DNA of 7,465 nt from Candidatus Thiomargarita nelsonii. Its GTDB lineage: Bacteria > Pseudomonadota > Gammaproteobacteria > Beggiatoales > Beggiatoaceae. Of this stretch, positions 6,446 to 7,465 are shown piece by piece; the stretch's first letter is position 1, and each line of letters opens with the position of its first letter. Below the pieces are notes generated by a model. That model saw only the letters and a program-made list of their open reading frames with translations, was not told the origin of the DNA and ran no database searches. The position numbers and the translations under genes were made by a program. Location: NCBI GenBank assembly GCA_001640045.1, contig LUTY01000007.1, positions 1 to 7,465 on the forward strand, given 5' to 3'.

Positions 6446-6584
6446 AGGAACGTGCATAAAACAACTAGGGCAACCATAAAGGATTGCCCCTACATTCTGC
6501 CGTTATTTTTACTTCGTTACTTCGTATCGTAGGGGCAATCCCTTGTGGTTGCCCTAAAGTTGACTAAATTTTATGCGCGTTCCT
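6446..6584. mobile_element. MITE-like element, 139 bp, with nested palindrome
   Basis: Terminal inverted repeats AGGAACGTGCATAAAA (6446-6461) and the reverse complement of 6569-6584 (AGGAACGCGCATAAAA) match at 15 of 16 positions. Inside them is a second inverted repeat, 6466-6493 against 6529-6556, matching at 26 of 28 positions. It starts TAGGGCAACCA and ends GATTGCCCCTAC. It has a 35-base centre that includes a short ACTTCGTTACTTCGTA direct repeat. No ORF is present. I cannot see a clear target-site duplication. The layout fits a non-autonomous element mobilised in trans by a transposase encoded elsewhere. It separates two minus-strand genes and could also act as a transcription barrier. 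Confidence 0.7.
6466..6556. repeat. Inner inverted repeat with self-complementary arms
   Basis: Each 28-base arm is itself a near-palindrome (GGGCAACC...GG, a bulged base, TTGCCC), so the region could fold as one long hairpin or as two small ones. This GTAGGGGCAA-type sequence resembles dispersed palindromes known from repeat-rich bacterial genomes. Confidence 0.7.
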
Positions 6585-7455
6585 AAATAACAATCAACTC
6601 CTCTTCACTCGTCTCATCCCAATCACTATCCCTTTTGCCCAACAAATAACGTACCGCTTGACCGATCACACGATCTTCAAGCTGAATCTTCAAATCATAA
6701 AAGCTCGGACCGTGATGTTGCTCTTCGCCTGCCACTGAGAGTGCCGGACGATGCGCCATCTCATGACACATGATCGGGAGGAAAGTAAACACACCGTTTT
6801 TGATACGACTCACTCGTCTCATAATCGAACTCTCGAAATTCAAACCAATATAAAGCTCATCACGCCGCCCCTTTTTTAAGATTGCGGCGACTAAATGGCG
6901 ACGATGTCGTTCTTCTTCCACCGTCATTGGCATTAAATGAATTTGACTCGGTGGACGAAAACGGGTCACTGCTTTCTTAAACCATGGCTGGTTGAGTGTT
7001 CTTTTCAAGTCTTTGAGAAAAACATCAGCTTGTTTTCCCGCTTCACAAGGACGAATTGATAAACTACTCATTTCTAAAACACCTCTTTTTTTGAGGGCCT
7101 TTAGCTTATCGTCATCCCAAGCTAGGTGGCTATTGAGCTTCAAGAGTTCGTATCCCAAGCCCTCAAGAATACGTTTTAGAATATAATCAATCAGATAATA
7201 TTCGTGGCCTCCCCATAAGGCATCGTAAGGATAAAAAACCTCTTTGAGGATGACAACCCCCCTATAGTGGGCTGGTACCGCTTCAATTTCCTCCGCCGAA
7301 ATACTGTAGGCAAAGACTTTATCTGGCGGCTCAAAGGTTAATATCGTTTTGAGTGCCAAATTGTTATCGCCCGAAAAGCTGGGAAAAATAGGAAACTCAG
7401 TGAGTTCTTTTAGTAAAGCTTCATAATGGAAAGTGCCCTCACTGTGGGGGAACAT
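6583..7455 (-). CDS. Putative zinc metallopeptidase-like protein (HExxH), chimeric 5' end
   Basis: In the 290-residue reading frame, HEMAH (231-235) is a gluzincin-type HExxH zinc and catalytic motif. It is followed by HHGPSF (247-252), whose histidine could be the third ligand, an arrangement seen in SprT/WSS1-like metallopeptidases. The rest (PAHYRGVVILKEVFYPYDA, LWGGHEYYLIDYIL) matches no family I can name, and the acidic C-terminus ends EEELIVI. There is no signal peptide or membrane segment, so it is probably cytoplasmic. The first ten residues (MFPHSEGTFH) are antisense to intron HNH coding sequence; native sequence begins at about residue 11. TGA stands directly before the ATG and no ribosome-binding site is properly spaced, so the true start has been lost or misassembled. 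The stop TAG takes two bases from the adjacent MITE terminus. Substrate and role are unknown. Confidence 0.6.
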   Translation of the reverse strand: MFPHSEGTFHYEALLKELTEFPIFPSFSGDNNLALKTILTFEPPDKVFAYSISAEEIEAVPAHYRGVVILKEVFYPYDALWGGHEYYLIDYILKRILEGLGYELLKLNSHLAWDDDKLKALKKRGVLEMSSLSIRPCEAGKQADVFLKDLKRTLNQPWFKKAVTRFRPPSQIHLMPMTVEEERHRRHLVAAILKKGRRDELYIGLNFESSIMRRVSRIKNGVFTFLPIMCHEMAHRPALSVAGEEQHHGPSFYDLKIQLEDRVIGQAVRYLLGKRDSDWDETSEEELIVI

Positions 7456-7465
7456 TCACCCGTGA
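7427..7465 (+). repeat. Exact 39-bp copy of intron 1 HNH coding sequence (fragment of another intron copy)
   Basis: Bases 7427-7465 are identical to 1561-1599, in the same orientation, up to the window edge; the match stops sharply at 7426/7427. In the intron ORF this stretch encodes the zinc-binding GKCPHCGG segment and the residues after it. It is most simply the 5' edge of a truncated intron copy continuing to the right. An assembly join through a multicopy repeat would look the same. Confidence 0.85.

Noticed and set aside
6992..7186. Plus-strand ORF at 6992-7186
   Set aside because: A shadow of the metallopeptidase-like gene, with no ribosome-binding site or recognisable content.

Overview
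The window is dominated by selfish DNA. Two group II introns of the chloroplast-like (IIB/CL) type lie head to tail on the + strand. Three genes follow, all on the minus strand: a frameshifted hypothetical gene, a DUF4116 repeat-protein gene and a gene with a zinc-metallopeptidase motif. They are separated by palindromic repeats. The moderately AT-rich composition, multiple CL introns, DUF4116 repeats and a GTAGGGGCAA...TTGCCC-type dispersed repeat together suggest a large-genome, repeat-rich bacterium. Beggiatoaceae/Thiotrichaceae is my best guess, with filamentous cyanobacteria as the alternative. This is an inference from gene content; the window holds no rRNA or other phylogenetic marker.

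Layout. 1-2067 is intron 1, cut by the left window edge. It contains a reverse transcriptase-maturase-HNH ORF open at its 5' end, followed by domains V and VI. 2068-2098 is a 31-bp piece of host DNA. 2099-4867 is intron 2, complete: a GTGCG 5' end, recognisable EBS1/EBS2 matching IBS1/IBS2 in the 31-bp spacer, a full RT-maturase-HNH ORF (2683-4638), domain V at 4752-4787 and domain VI with a bulged A. 4868-5306 is host sequence with a minus-strand gene that is broken by a single-base frameshift and cut at its 3' end by the introns. 5328-5408 is a 33-bp inverted repeat. 5459-6385 is the DUF4116 gene, with eight 75-bp repeat units. 6446-6584 is a MITE-like element with 16-bp terminal inverted repeats and a nested palindrome. 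6583-7455 is a HEMAH metallopeptidase-like ORF whose first ten codons are antisense intron sequence. 7427-7465 is an exact 39-bp copy of part of intron 1's HNH coding region.

How the parts relate. Each intron encodes the protein that would help it splice and retrohome. Intron 1 looks structurally sound where visible, whereas intron 2 has two mismatches in its domain V stem despite an intact ORF. Both introns lie antisense to the minus-strand gene beside them, so they cannot be spliced from its mRNA and act there as plain insertions. Both window edges fall in intron-1-like sequence, which points to several intron copies in the genome and makes the right-hand junction worth checking as either a 5'-truncated intron copy or an assembly chimera. 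I see no operon joining the three minus-strand genes: repeats lie between them. I found no convincing new defence or regulatory system.
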